From NCBI RefSeq assembly GCF_022410465.1, contig NZ_JAJSON010000009.1, positions 124,001 to 188,000 of the forward strand: a stretch of DNA of 64,000 bases, given 5' to 3'. The stretch is from Christiangramia crocea (GTDB lineage: Bacteria > Bacteroidota > Bacteroidia > Flavobacteriales > Flavobacteriaceae). This document shows positions 9,203 through 19,169 of the stretch, piece after piece; within the stretch, counting starts at the first letter, position 1, and the number at the start of each line of letters is the position of its first letter. The notes under the pieces are model-generated. The model saw only the letters and a program-made list of their open reading frames with translations, was not told where the DNA came from and did no database searches. Both the position numbers and the translations under genes were made by a program.

Positions 9203-10621
9203 ATGAAAAATAATAGAAGAAACTTTCTACGCGTATCAGGTCTGGGAGGACTGGGTCTTGTAAGTAGTGGCCTAATTGGTTGTAAAGAGACTACTAATGA
9301 GTTTCTAGCTTCAACCCCTACATCATCAAGAAGCCAACGTTTTAATATGTCTGGTTACGCTGCTCCTAAACTTGAAACAGTGAGAATGGGATTTATTGGT
9401 TTGGGAATGAGAGGTCCAGGAGGGGTGGATGCAATGAGCAAGATTGAAGGAGTTGAAATAAAGGGAATTTGTGATCTAAGACCAAAGGAAGTCGAAAAAG
9501 TCCAGAAAATGCTGGAAGACACCTCTCACAATCCAGATTCCTATTCAGGAAGTGATTATGCATGGAAAGAAATGGTAGATCGTGACGATATAGATTTAAT
9601 TTATATTGCAACTCCCTGGGATTGGCATGTTCCTATGGCCGTTTATTCTATGGAAGCAGGAAAGCATGTCGCCGTAGAAGTTCCGGCAGCCAAAACCATA
9701 GATGAATGTTGGGAATTGGTTGAAACGTCAGAGAAAACAAAAAAGCATTGTATGATGCTCGAGAACTGCTGTTATGATTTTTTCGAGTTACTGACATTAA
9801 ATATGGCAAGACAGGGATTCTTTGGAGAGATCATACATGGAGAAGGGGCCTATATTCATGATTTAGTAGACCTTAATTTCAGTAAAGATGGTTATGAAGA
9901 TATGTGGCGTTTAAAGGAAAATTATCAACGAAATGGGAACCTTTATCCTACTCATGGTCTCGGTCCAATCTGCCAGGTTATGAACATTAATAGAGGAGAC
10001 CAGATGGATTATTTAACCTCTTTATCAAGCAACGATTTCACAATGGGTAAAAGGGCCAAAGAACTTGCCTCGGAAGATGAGTTTTATGAGCCTTTTGCAG
10101 GAAAGAGTTACAGAGGTAATATGAACACCACCATCATAAAAACTAAGAATGGAAGAAGTATAATGATACAGCATGATGTTTCTTCTCCACGACCTTACTC
10201 GCGTATCCACCTTTTGAGTGGAACCAAAGCTATAGCGCGAAAATGGCCTTCTCCAAAAATTGCGTATGGACATGAATGGATATCTGAGGATGAAATGAAA
10301 GTACTCGAAGAAAAGTATACTCCAGAAATAGTAAAAAAGGTGGGAACGATGGCAAAAAAAATAGGGGGCCACGGAGGTATGGATTTTATTATGAGATGGA
10401 GGTTGATAGACTGCCTAAGGAATGGCCTACCGTTAGATCAGGATGTGTATGATGCAGCATTATGGAGCTCTATTGCTCCACTATCTGAGGAATCAGTTAA
10501 AAATAGAGCTAAATCTGTGGACGTCCCTGATTTTACCAATGGGGCCTGGAAAAAAAATAAACCGGTTGATATCTCTTTGGCTAAAGGCGGCAATACCAAT
10601 GTGCTTTTAAACGGTAATTAG
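9203..10621 (+). CDS. GH109-type NAD-dependent glycosidase (alpha-N-acetylgalactosaminidase-like), Tat lipoprotein
   Basis: A 472-residue protein with a twin-arginine signal (RRNFLR) followed by a lipobox LIGC (C27), so it is probably exported folded and anchored as a lipoprotein. The Rossmann motif GLGMRG is at 66-71, ATPWDWH at 136-142 and EVPAA at 159-163. NLYPTHGLGP (Y248, H251) corresponds to the Tyr and His around the GalNAc site of characterised GH109 enzymes. The C-terminal block GHGGMDF and DQDVYD is also typical. GH109 releases alpha-linked GalNAc with tightly bound NAD. This is the best specificity clue for the locus. It sits 15 nt after the amidohydrolase, in the same operon. Confidence 0.9.
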   Translation: MKNNRRNFLRVSGLGGLGLVSSGLIGCKETTNEFLASTPTSSRSQRFNMSGYAAPKLETVRMGFIGLGMRGPGGVDAMSKIEGVEIKGICDLRPKEVEKVQKMLEDTSHNPDSYSGSDYAWKEMVDRDDIDLIYIATPWDWHVPMAVYSMEAGKHVAVEVPAAKTIDECWELVETSEKTKKHCMMLENCCYDFFELLTLNMARQGFFGEIIHGEGAYIHDLVDLNFSKDGYEDMWRLKENYQRNGNLYPTHGLGPICQVMNINRGDQMDYLTSLSSNDFTMGKRAKELASEDEFYEPFAGKSYRGNMNTTIIKTKNGRSIMIQHDVSSPRPYSRIHLLSGTKAIARKWPSPKIAYGHEWISEDEMKVLEEKYTPEIVKKVGTMAKKIGGHGGMDFIMRWRLIDCLRNGLPLDQDVYDAALWSSIAPLSEESVKNRAKSVDVPDFTNGAWKKNKPVDISLAKGGNTNVLLNGN

Positions 10622-10663
10622 TAGTACTGGAGCCCTGATTTTAAATAATTTAAAAGATTGTAT

Positions 10664-11386
10664 ATGTATTTTAAAAATAGCATTTCAAAAGTTCAAATAG
10701 GGTTAATACTCATTATTACCACGATAAGTTCCTGCCAAAGCCAAAGCCAAAAGCCAACCAGTCTTTTTAATGGAAGAGATTTGAGTGGTTGGCATGTTGA
10801 CGTTCCTAAGATGGATACTATCCCAAATGCGAAGAATCCTTTTATAATTAGAAATGAAATGTTAGTTAGTCTTGGTACTCCGAGGGGCCATCTTATTACT
10901 GACAGTATTTATAAGAACTATCGATTAGCCGTGGAATATCGTTTCCCAGGAGAGCCCGGAAATTGTGGTGTTTTAGTACATGCGTCTACCCCTAGAGCCC
11001 TTTATAGTATGTTTCCAAAATCAATAGAAGTACAAATGCAACATGGAGATGCTGGTGATTTTTGGGTCATTGCAGAGGATATTGAAGTTGATAATATGGT
11101 TGAACGAAGAGGCCCTAAGGCAGAATGGGGTGGTACAGAGGGTAAAAAACGTAGAATAGTTAACCTTACTGATAATTCCGAAAAACCTTTAGGTGAATGG
11201 AATGAAATGATTATTGAATGCGTTAGAGATGAAATAATGGTTTGGGTAAATGGTGATTTGGTCAATTACGGGTATAATGCCACAACAAATCATGGCCATA
11301 TCGCTTTACAGGCTGAAGGATCTGAAGTTGAATTTCGAAAAGTAATTCTTACACCAATTAATGAATTATCCAAGAAGGTGAAATAA
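10664..11386 (+). CDS. DUF1080 lipoprotein (3-keto-disaccharide hydrolase family)
   Basis: About 240 residues. I place the start at ATG 10664; an in-frame TTG lies two codons earlier. A hydrophobic signal ends in the lipobox ISSC, then a low-complexity QSQSQ spacer and the DUF1080 signature LFNGRDLSGWH. The rest is the concanavalin-like beta sandwich, with GNCGVLVHAS and GHIALQAEGSEVEFRKV. Members of this family act on 3-keto-glycosides made by NAD-dependent oxidoreductases, giving glycan breakdown by oxidation and elimination rather than classic hydrolysis. Three Gfo/Idh/MocA proteins in the same island fit such a pathway. The sugar acted on is unknown. Confidence 0.88.
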   Translation: MYFKNSISKVQIGLILIITTISSCQSQSQKPTSLFNGRDLSGWHVDVPKMDTIPNAKNPFIIRNEMLVSLGTPRGHLITDSIYKNYRLAVEYRFPGEPGNCGVLVHASTPRALYSMFPKSIEVQMQHGDAGDFWVIAEDIEVDNMVERRGPKAEWGGTEGKKRRIVNLTDNSEKPLGEWNEMIIECVRDEIMVWVNGDLVNYGYNATTNHGHIALQAEGSEVEFRKVILTPINELSKKVK

Positions 11387-11531
11387 ATTTAAAAACATAG
11401 GTATTCTATATCAAAGATTTAGTTTTAATAAAATTAATTGGATTTATATAAAAATGACATGAATGCTTTTCATTTTCGAAAACTGGAAAGCATTTACAGA
11501 AATCTTATAATTTAAAATTAATATTTAGAAC

Positions 11532-12506
11532 ATGGTTATTTTAAATCGATTCCTACTTCTTTTGTTTCTTATAATATCTTCTCCGATTTTTTCTCAGGAT
11601 GGAGAACTACAGGATTTCACTCAAACTATAGGGGGTACCGATATGGTAATAGAAATGGTCGCTATTCCTGCAGGTAAGTTTATTATGGGAAGTCCGGAAT
11701 CCGAAGAAAACAGAAAATTAGATGAAGGTCCGGCTCATTTAGTACAAATGAATTCTTTTTGGATTTCGAAATACGAGATTACCTGGGATATTTATAATCT
11801 TTTTGTGCAACGAGAAATAGATAACATTGACGTTAACTCAACCGGGAAGGAATTAAACTTAGATGTTGATGCTATTTCAGGGGCAACCATTCCCTACGTT
11901 GACATGAGTTTGGGTATGGGAACAAGTTCCGGGTTACCTGTTGGCAACGTTACACAGTTTGCAGCATCGCAATTTTGTAAATGGCTTTCTGCCAAGACCG
12001 GTCATTTTTATAGATTACCCACAGAGGCAGAATGGGAATATGCAGCACGGGCCGGCACCACAACAGCCTATCATTTTGGGAATGACTCAAATAAATTGGA
12101 TGCATATGCCTGGTCGTATGAGAACAGTGATAACACCTATCACACTGTGGGTAAAAAAGAACCCAATCCATGGGGGCTTTATGATATGTATGGGAATGTT
12201 GCGGAATGGACCCTGGACCAATATGACCCTGAAATTTATAAATCAATAAAAGACACTTCCGTATCGCCATTAAATGTTTCATTAAAAACCAATTCTCATT
12301 CTATAAGGGGTGGTTCCTATCGTGACGAGGCAGAATATCATAGAAGTGCTTCTCGATTGGGATCTACTGAAAATTGGAAAATGAGAGATCCTCAGTTTCC
12401 TAAGAGTAAATGGTGGAATACTGATTCCCCATTTGTAGGATTTCGTATTGTTAGAGATCCTAGGGTGCCAAATGATACTGAATTAAAGAAATATTGGGGC
12501 GAGTAG
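11532..12506 (+). CDS. Secreted SUMF1/FGE-sulfatase-domain protein without the catalytic cysteines
   Basis: A 324-residue protein with a signal peptide (cleavage probably after IFS) and a formylglycine-generating-enzyme fold: MVAIPAGKFIMGS, a sequence of YEITWDIYN type, RLPTEAEWEYAARAG, GLYDMYGNVAEW and GGSYRD. The segment where genuine bacterial FGE carries its cysteine pair reads GGSYRDEAEYHRSASR here, with no cysteine, and no sulfatase gene is visible nearby. It is therefore unlikely to activate sulfatases; a structural, binding or other enzymatic role in the glycan locus is more likely. It lies 145 nt after the DUF1080 gene and 22 nt before the next oxidoreductase. Confidence 0.85.
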   Translation: MVILNRFLLLLFLIISSPIFSQDGELQDFTQTIGGTDMVIEMVAIPAGKFIMGSPESEENRKLDEGPAHLVQMNSFWISKYEITWDIYNLFVQREIDNIDVNSTGKELNLDVDAISGATIPYVDMSLGMGTSSGLPVGNVTQFAASQFCKWLSAKTGHFYRLPTEAEWEYAARAGTTTAYHFGNDSNKLDAYAWSYENSDNTYHTVGKKEPNPWGLYDMYGNVAEWTLDQYDPEIYKSIKDTSVSPLNVSLKTNSHSIRGGSYRDEAEYHRSASRLGSTENWKMRDPQFPKSKWWNTDSPFVGFRIVRDPRVPNDTELKKYWGE

Positions 12507-12528
12507 CCTATAATCTTAAAACAACACG

Positions 12529-13875
12529 ATGAAAACTTCAAAAAGTAAAACAATTTTAGGTTCTGATACATCCCGAAGAGGATTTTGTAAAAATACAGCT
12601 CTTTTTAGTGCAGGTATGCTATTGCCTGGTATGGAAATAAGCGCTATGGCAAATGTTTTTAATGATAAAAAATTAAAATTAGCGGTAGTAGGTTGTGGTG
12701 GCCGTGGGACAGGCGCCGCCAACCAGGCTTTAAAGGCTGATGAAAACATAGAACTGGTTGCTATGGCTGATGCTTTTGAGGATCAGTTGGACAATAGCCT
12801 ATTTAACCTGGAAAAAGAGTTTGAGGGTACAAAAAAAGTTAAGGTGAAAGATGCCCATAAATATGTAGGACTGGATGCGTATAAAAAAGCTATTGATCAG
12901 TCAGATGTTGTTATTTTGGCAACTCCACCGGGTTTTAGACCCTATCACTTTGAATATGCAATCAATGCGGGCAAACATGTATTTATGGAAAAACCGGTAG
13001 CAACGGATGCTCCAGGTATTCGTAAAGTATTGGATATGGCCAAGATTGCTAAAGAGAAAAAACTGAACGTAGTGGTAGGACTGCAGCGACATTACCAAAA
13101 TAATTATCTGGCTATTGCCGAAAAAATAAAGCAAGGAGATGTTGGTAAAATAATGTCCGGACAAGTTTATTGGAATAGTGCAGGTGTTTGGGTACGACCA
13201 AGACAGGAAGGACAGACAGAATTAGAATATCAAATGCGTAACTGGTACTATTTCAATTGGCTTTGTGGAGACCATATTCTGGAACAGCATATCCATAACA
13301 TTGATGTGGCAAACTGGTTTATTGGAGAATACCCTATTTCCGCACAAGGTATGGGAGGTAGATTAGTTAGGACGGGTCCGGAACATGGTGAAATTTTTGA
13401 CCATCATTTCGTAGAATTTAAGTATCCTAGTGGTGCGGTCATTGCAAGTCAATGTCGTCATCAACCAGGGACTTGGTCTAAAGTTGGCGAAAACTTTCAG
13501 GGAACCAAAGGCAGTATTGAAATGAATGATGCTGGTGCTGCTAGTATAATTGGGCTGAACGGTGAAAAATTGTACGACTACCGCAATCAAAATGATCCAA
13601 ATCCGTATCAAGTGGAGCACAATAGACTGTTTGCCTCAATACGTAACAATGAAGTAATTAGCGATGCGGAAAACGGTGCAAAAAGTACTATGACAGCCAT
13701 CATGGGTAGGATGGCTACTTATTCAGGAAAAGTCATTATGTGGAAAGATGCCCTGGCTTCTGAAAAATTGTTGATGCCTAGCGAAATTACCTGGGATTCC
13801 ACCCCGCCAAGTGTACCGGGAACAGATGGTTTATATCCTGTACCTAAGCCAGGGGAAACCGAAGTTTTGAGCTAG
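12529..13875 (+). CDS. Tat-exported Gfo/Idh/MocA oxidoreductase
   Basis: A 448-residue NAD(P)-dependent oxidoreductase. The N-terminus carries SRRGFCKN, a twin-arginine signal, followed by a hydrophobic stretch. The Rossmann motif GCGGRG is at 55-60 and the catalytic EKPVA at 154-158; EQHIHNIDVANW supplies the second catalytic histidine region. Unlike the two GH109-like proteins of the locus it keeps EKP, so it should be a true dehydrogenase acting on a sugar or glycoside in the periplasm, perhaps at C3 to feed the DUF1080 protein. It is the last gene of the plus-strand operon. The superfamily is certain; the substrate is not. Confidence 0.9.
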   Translation: MKTSKSKTILGSDTSRRGFCKNTALFSAGMLLPGMEISAMANVFNDKKLKLAVVGCGGRGTGAANQALKADENIELVAMADAFEDQLDNSLFNLEKEFEGTKKVKVKDAHKYVGLDAYKKAIDQSDVVILATPPGFRPYHFEYAINAGKHVFMEKPVATDAPGIRKVLDMAKIAKEKKLNVVVGLQRHYQNNYLAIAEKIKQGDVGKIMSGQVYWNSAGVWVRPRQEGQTELEYQMRNWYYFNWLCGDHILEQHIHNIDVANWFIGEYPISAQGMGGRLVRTGPEHGEIFDHHFVEFKYPSGAVIASQCRHQPGTWSKVGENFQGTKGSIEMNDAGAASIIGLNGEKLYDYRNQNDPNPYQVEHNRLFASIRNNEVISDAENGAKSTMTAIMGRMATYSGKVIMWKDALASEKLLMPSEITWDSTPPSVPGTDGLYPVPKPGETEVLS

Positions 13876-13947
13876 CATTTTTGTAAGGTTTTTTTAGAGG
13901 CTATGTCCGCCATATAGAAAAGGGAAATTGGTATATACTTACCTAAA

Positions 13948-14014
13948 TGGGATCATACGCATTTTTTTGGCTATTTTGCCATGTATGATGTTTAAAAATG
14001 CGGGCAGGATCCCA
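13948..14014. terminator. Imperfect inverted repeat between convergent genes, possible bidirectional terminator
   Basis: TGGGATC at 13948-13954 pairs with GATCCCA at 14008-14014, and GCATTTTT pairs with AAAAATGC inside it. A competing inner hairpin (GATCATAC with GTATGAT) is also possible. The position between the ends of the oxidoreductase and the haloperoxidase operon fits transcription termination. The rest of 13876-14329 shows no gene. Confidence 0.45.
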
Positions 14015-14329
14015 CTCTAAATTCTGTCATGGATTGTATTATATTGTGTCCAGGCGAGGAAACCTTTACATAAGTTTACCTTAGTAGAATTTAATAGGAA
14101 TACTTGATTAATTGGAGTTTAAACCGTTTTAAGTAACTGTTCTACCCCGAATTTATAAGGATTGCCTAATTGTATTTTTTCAGAAGTTCCCAGTTCCACT
14201 TATTGTTCTGATAAACCAGAAGTTTTAAAGCAAAAATATTGTAAGAGCTTTATGGATATTTAGTACAATAATATATTCCAAGAAATTGTTGTTAATGATT
14301 CCGTATGTTTTTTGCAGGTGATTATAGGT

Positions 14330-15655
14330 TTATCTTAGTTTTATATTATTGAGGATATGTCCTCCAATAGCCTTCCCCTGAGATAAGCCTTTTACTATAG
14401 CAGGACGATAATGGATACCTCCATATAGTCGACTTATTGCCGCTTCTTCGGCAGCTTGATTAAAGGATTCATAGCTTCGTTTAGGAAGACCATATGGTAC
14501 TTCGGTCGAATCTATGAAGGCATACTGAGCACTTACCAATTCGGTTAATACAGTAGCTGATGCCATAGATGCTACGCTGTGTCCCGAAGTATGTTCGGGA
14601 AAAGCAGGCGTTTGTAATATAGGCTCCCAGTTAGGATCTATATAAGTATTTATATAAGTTTCAGGCCTAATAAGGTTACTTTTATATTTTTGATCCCAGC
14701 AACTTATGAATGCATCGGCTAAAGTAATACTAACCACTGCTAGGATTCCCTGCTTTTCAGAAAGACTTCCTTCTAGATCTTCCATGGCTTGGGTGGTTAT
14801 ATGCATCCAGTGTCCACCTGGAGATATCTTTTGCTTGAAATACATTACATGTCCCTGGGTAACAGAAATATTGGGGTTGCAGTCCCAAAATTTTGCAATA
14901 TCTACCTGATCCGGACTTAATTCTTTTACAGTGGAATATACTTCCATAGCCTCCTCATAAAACTTGCTGCCTTCATTTGTATCAAAGGGGGTTGGAGGTC
15001 CGGGGTCAAATTGTTGAACTGAGTCTAGCACAAATGGCCGCAATGTGTTCCAATGGGGCTCAATGGCATCCATATAGCCAGGAGGTGTTGGACGCCAGCG
15101 ACCTGGATCATCTGTCACACTATATAGGGGAAGAGCGGTTCTTTGATTATACCCATCCTCTTTGGCCCATTGTAGAATATGTTTGCCTATTGTCTTTCCA
15201 AAATTAACAGAGTTTTTATATACTTCTTGATCTATACCTATTTCCTGAACATCATTTAGCAATTTCTTCTGTATTTCTTGGACTCTTTCTAAATCAAAAA
15301 CCAGGGATTGTGCTACTTCCGTGAAAGCAACAATTGAAACCAAGGGATAGTAATAAGCTTTGCCTTGTTCAGGAGTCGGGAGATTTTCAAGTTCGTTTAG
15401 CTGGCTAGCCAATGAAAGATTAAGAGAATCTTGAAACTTGATTCCTTCGTATGCAGCAATATTTGCATATGCGTAAATACGGCTGGCCACTGGAGGTGTA
15501 AAAATATCCCCAACAATGACATCCGTTAATTTGTGATTATACTGCATTGGGCTACTTTGAAAATAGGTATCCAACTTTTCTTTATTATATTCATTTTCGC
15601 AAGAACTAAAAATAAATGCTATTGCAAAAAAGGAACTAATATATCTCTTCATCAT
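14330..15655 (-). CDS. Vanadium-haloperoxidase/PAP2-like lipoprotein
   Basis: A 441-residue protein with a lipobox FSSC (C19). It holds the complete vanadate/phosphate-binding signature of the PAP2 and vanadium haloperoxidase superfamily: K323 and R330-P331 (K-x6-RP), TSGH at 356-359, and SR at 408-409 with H415 (SR-x5-H). Members are either acid phosphatases or vanadium-dependent haloperoxidases; the large mostly alpha-helical N-terminal part (AYANIAAYEG) is typical of the haloperoxidase-like proteins. The start overlaps the end of the upstream FG-GAP gene by 20 nt, so both are made together. Outer-membrane or periplasmic location is likely. Which reaction it performs cannot be told from sequence. 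Confidence 0.85.
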   Translation of the reverse strand: MMKRYISSFFAIAFIFSSCENEYNKEKLDTYFQSSPMQYNHKLTDVIVGDIFTPPVASRIYAYANIAAYEGIKFQDSLNLSLASQLNELENLPTPEQGKAYYYPLVSIVAFTEVAQSLVFDLERVQEIQKKLLNDVQEIGIDQEVYKNSVNFGKTIGKHILQWAKEDGYNQRTALPLYSVTDDPGRWRPTPPGYMDAIEPHWNTLRPFVLDSVQQFDPGPPTPFDTNEGSKFYEEAMEVYSTVKELSPDQVDIAKFWDCNPNISVTQGHVMYFKQKISPGGHWMHITTQAMEDLEGSLSEKQGILAVVSITLADAFISCWDQKYKSNLIRPETYINTYIDPNWEPILQTPAFPEHTSGHSVASMASATVLTELVSAQYAFIDSTEVPYGLPKRSYESFNQAAEEAAISRLYGGIHYRPAIVKGLSQGKAIGGHILNNIKLR

Positions 15656-18600
15656 TATAAATAATTTTTATATTTCCTTTCCTATCCTGTAGTTTAATTG
15701 TTTGTATATTTTTATTCAAATTTATACTCCTACTGTTTTGTGATAAATAACCGGACCCAAAATAGAATTCTGTTTTATAGCTTTCGCCATTTTTTAAGAT
15801 AATTTCAGCACTTATAATTTCATCAGAAACTTCGATGTTTTTCAGATGATTATCACTGTTGTTCGTTTCAAAGATTTTTAAAGGGCCATCATTATTTGCT
15901 GAAATAATGTAGCTCCCGCCGCCCACCTTGCTCAATTGCGACAATGCACTGGCATCCATATCATTTAAGAAACCACTATGTTTTATAGACATAGTTACAA
16001 ATCCCCCGTTACCGTCGCCTTTAAGTAAAATGCCCTTAATAGCGTCATATCTGCCGGTTGATACTTCTGTAGTATATGAGTTTCCTGTAAGGAGCGCATC
16101 TAACCGACCGTCACCATCAAAATCGTCAACAAGGATACCTTCTATTGGTCCCGTTTGGCAATTTATTGGTAAAGGTTTCAATAAGAATTTCCCGTTTCCT
16201 TGATTCTGCATATATGAACTTTCAAAATTTTCACTTTTAACAATATAGGCACCTTGCAGTTCTTCTGGTAAAAATGCTTCATCAAAGGTCACATTAGCAT
16301 ATGACTCATAGGTTTTAAAACGCGCTCTCATAGCATTGATCTGGCTTATAATTTCATCTCTTGAGTGTACCGGATATTCCTCATCGCCAATATAACAACT
16401 CATTATTGGATCTATTTTTCCATCCTTATCGAAATCTTTAGCATAGACACTAACGGGTTTTTCTTCAGAAGCCGTATATCTACTATTGAGGCCAAGATTT
16501 CCAAGTAAATAATCAATATCCCCGTCACCATCAAAATCTCCACCAGCAATACTGTTCCACCAACCATTGGTGTTAGAAAGACCATTTTCATCTGGATTTA
16601 CATAAACCAATTTTCCATGGTCATTGTGAAATATTGTAATGGGCATAAATTCACCAGTTACAAGAAGGTCTGTCCATCCATCATTATCATAATCTGACCA
16701 TATCGCACTGGTTACCATAGTAAGTTTATCCCAATTTTCTATAGAGTTGCTTATATCAACATAGTTAAGCTTACCTGTAGTAGTGTCAGATACATTTTCT
16801 AAAAGGAAACTTTTAGCAGGCATGGGATAAGAGCCAGGATTTACTCTACCACCAATAAATAAATCAAGGTCTCCATCATGGTCGTAGTCTGAAGCGGTGA
16901 CAAGTGACCCACTGGCAGTAATTTTAGGTAATTCCTGGAATCTTGTAAAATTACCGTTACCATCATTAAGGTACAAGCGATCTTGATAAAGGGCTGGTTG
17001 ATTTCCTGAGGAAACTCCACCACTAACTACATATAAATCTTGATCTTGATCACCATCAGCATCAAAGAAAATTGATCCCATATCTTCGTATTCGGGTTCT
17101 GATTCAAACGAACCTGATTCTAATAAGCCCTTAGAGTTTTGTAAAAACAATTTACCTGGAGATCCTGCTGCACCACCAATATAGAAATCTTCTATTCCGT
17201 CATTATTAGCATCACCTACGGCAATACCTGGTCCATTACGGGAATGCATATGTGGTAATATAGACTGCATCTTATAATCTACCATTGGATCTTCTTTATG
17301 CTGATAACTAATTCCAATTGAATCAGTAATATCACGAAACAAAGGAATTGTCTTTATTGTGTCTATTTTACCCTTGACTTTCTCATGTGCCAAAGATTGC
17401 TTGAGGGTTATCAACTTATTGGCTGGGACATTGGTAAGTAACTGATAACGGTTGTCCGGCCAGGTAATTTCAAGAGAATCAATGAGCGAGTGTTTTCCCA
17501 ATCCAAAATGAGCTGTATGGTCAACTGAAGATTCATAACCCCTGCTAAGATAATGTTCATAGTACTGGGTGGCACTATGTGTCGTTATTTTAACGTGAGC
17601 TCCAATTCCTTCCAGATTTCCATTTTCACCTTTAAACTGAATACGTAAATAATTACTCTTATTTCGTTCATTTGCAGTGTTCTCATACAAAAAGGCCGGT
17701 TGATTAACATTATTCACTAATAAATCTAAATCTCCATCATTATCCAGATCAGCATATGCAGCTCCATTTGAACAACTTGGAGAATTTATACCCCAATCTT
17801 CCGAAACATTTTCAAAGGTTAAATTACCGGTATTTCTATAAGCATAATTAGCGATCTTGGCGGGAGGCAATTGGTGTATTGACTTAAGTTTTCGCTTCTT
17901 TTTGGTTTCGGCATCACCCAATGGATTATCATAAATATTTTGGTAATGGATATAATCCAAGTTGCCCAAATCCCGTAAAAAACCATTGGTCACATACAAA
18001 TCTTTAAAGCCATCATTGTCATAATCGGCCAAAAGTGGACTCCAACTCCAGTCAGTACTGCTTATGCCCGCCATAAATCCAATTTCACTAAATTCTCCAG
18101 CTCCCATATTGAGCTGTAGAGTATTACGACTGTATTGTGGGTCATAACCGGCTTTCAACATCATTTGAAATCGGTCGTATCCAGATGAGGATATAATCAA
18201 TTTTTGTCGTTTATTATCTTCGGGTCTCATGTCCAGAACCACAATATCAGTTTTGCCATTATTGTCAATATCTGCCACATCATTACCCATTCCTGCGTAG
18301 GAGGTATGGTTTATATTTTCGCTAAGTTTGTTTTTAAAAGATCCATCTTTCTGGTTAATATAAAGAATATCATTTCCTATAAAGTCATTGGAGATGTAAA
18401 TATCTGGCCAACTATCATTATTGATATCAGTTATACCAATCCCAAGTCCGTATCCCTCTGTGAGGATGCCTGCAGTATTGGTTACATCTATGAATTTACC
18501 ATTGCCTTCATTTCGGTAAAGACGGTCATTGCTTACAGATTCACCATTAAGTTGTCTAGGTTTACTAATGTTGACATGCTGTTCATAGGCAGCTGGATTT

Positions 18601-19169
18601 ACAAGTAGGTACATATCCAAATCCTGGTCTTTGTCATAATCAAAAAATGCTGCTTGCATGGATTGCCTGGTATCTGCCAAACCATATTCCGCTGCCTTTT
18701 CTACAAATGTCAAATCACCATTATTTATATACAATAAATTTGATCTTTCGGAAACATTACCACCTCCAGATACACACACATAGATATCTAAATAGCCATC
18801 TTGATTTATATCTACCATTGTAACTCCAGTACCCCAACTAGAATTAAGGATTCCTGCCTTTTCACTAATATCTTCGAATTTAAGTCCTCCTTTATTAAGA
18901 AATAGCCGTCCAGGAACCATGTTCCCACTGAAATAGACATCTGAAAGGCCATCATTATTTATATCACCCACAGCAACCCCGGCTCCTGTATAAATATTCA
19001 TGAATTGAAAAACGTTAACACTATCATTCTCAATAATAGTGTTAGAAAATTCAATGCCAGTATCATTAGGTGAAAGCAACCTAAACAATGTAGGATCCTC
19101 ATGTCGACAAGATGACAAGATCGTGAAAAACACTATTAAAAGAATAATATGTGAATAAGGTCTTTTCAT
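15636..19169 (-). CDS. Large FG-GAP/VCBS repeat lipoprotein with ASPIC/UnbV domain (CRTAC1-like)
   Basis: A 1177-residue lipoprotein (lipobox LSSC near 20). Two arrays of FG-GAP/VCBS beta-propeller blades carry many calcium-type loops such as DINNDG, DINQDG, DYDKD and DFDGDG. Between the arrays, near residues 520-590, lies an ASPIC/UnbV domain recognisable by IGAHVKI, HFGLG and ITWPD. These proteins are common beside SusCD genes in Bacteroidota and probably bind glycan or protein on the cell surface, but the exact role is unknown. It is a paralogue of the gene upstream, with which it shares an ATGA overlap, and overlaps the haloperoxidase-like gene by 20 nt. Confidence 0.9.
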   Translation of the reverse strand: MKRPYSHIILLIVFFTILSSCRHEDPTLFRLLSPNDTGIEFSNTIIENDSVNVFQFMNIYTGAGVAVGDINNDGLSDVYFSGNMVPGRLFLNKGGLKFEDISEKAGILNSSWGTGVTMVDINQDGYLDIYVCVSGGGNVSERSNLLYINNGDLTFVEKAAEYGLADTRQSMQAAFFDYDKDQDLDMYLLVNPAAYEQHVNISKPRQLNGESVSNDRLYRNEGNGKFIDVTNTAGILTEGYGLGIGITDINNDSWPDIYISNDFIGNDILYINQKDGSFKNKLSENINHTSYAGMGNDVADIDNNGKTDIVVLDMRPEDNKRQKLIISSSGYDRFQMMLKAGYDPQYSRNTLQLNMGAGEFSEIGFMAGISSTDWSWSPLLADYDNDGFKDLYVTNGFLRDLGNLDYIHYQNIYDNPLGDAETKKKRKLKSIHQLPPAKIANYAYRNTGNLTFENVSEDWGINSPSCSNGAAYADLDNDGDLDLLVNNVNQPAFLYENTANERNKSNYLRIQFKGENGNLEGIGAHVKITTHSATQYYEHYLSRGYESSVDHTAHFGLGKHSLIDSLEITWPDNRYQLLTNVPANKLITLKQSLAHEKVKGKIDTIKTIPLFRDITDSIGISYQHKEDPMVDYKMQSILPHMHSRNGPGIAVGDANNDGIEDFYIGGAAGSPGKLFLQNSKGLLESGSFESEPEYEDMGSIFFDADGDQDQDLYVVSGGVSSGNQPALYQDRLYLNDGNGNFTRFQELPKITASGSLVTASDYDHDGDLDLFIGGRVNPGSYPMPAKSFLLENVSDTTTGKLNYVDISNSIENWDKLTMVTSAIWSDYDNDGWTDLLVTGEFMPITIFHNDHGKLVYVNPDENGLSNTNGWWNSIAGGDFDGDGDIDYLLGNLGLNSRYTASEEKPVSVYAKDFDKDGKIDPIMSCYIGDEEYPVHSRDEIISQINAMRARFKTYESYANVTFDEAFLPEELQGAYIVKSENFESSYMQNQGNGKFLLKPLPINCQTGPIEGILVDDFDGDGRLDALLTGNSYTTEVSTGRYDAIKGILLKGDGNGGFVTMSIKHSGFLNDMDASALSQLSKVGGGSYIISANNDGPLKIFETNNSDNHLKNIEVSDEIISAEIILKNGESYKTEFYFGSGYLSQNSRSINLNKNIQTIKLQDRKGNIKIIYNDEEIY

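Noticed and set aside
11532-12506. Annotation as sulfatase-modifying factor
   Set aside because: The catalytic cysteines are missing and there is no sulfatase gene in the window.
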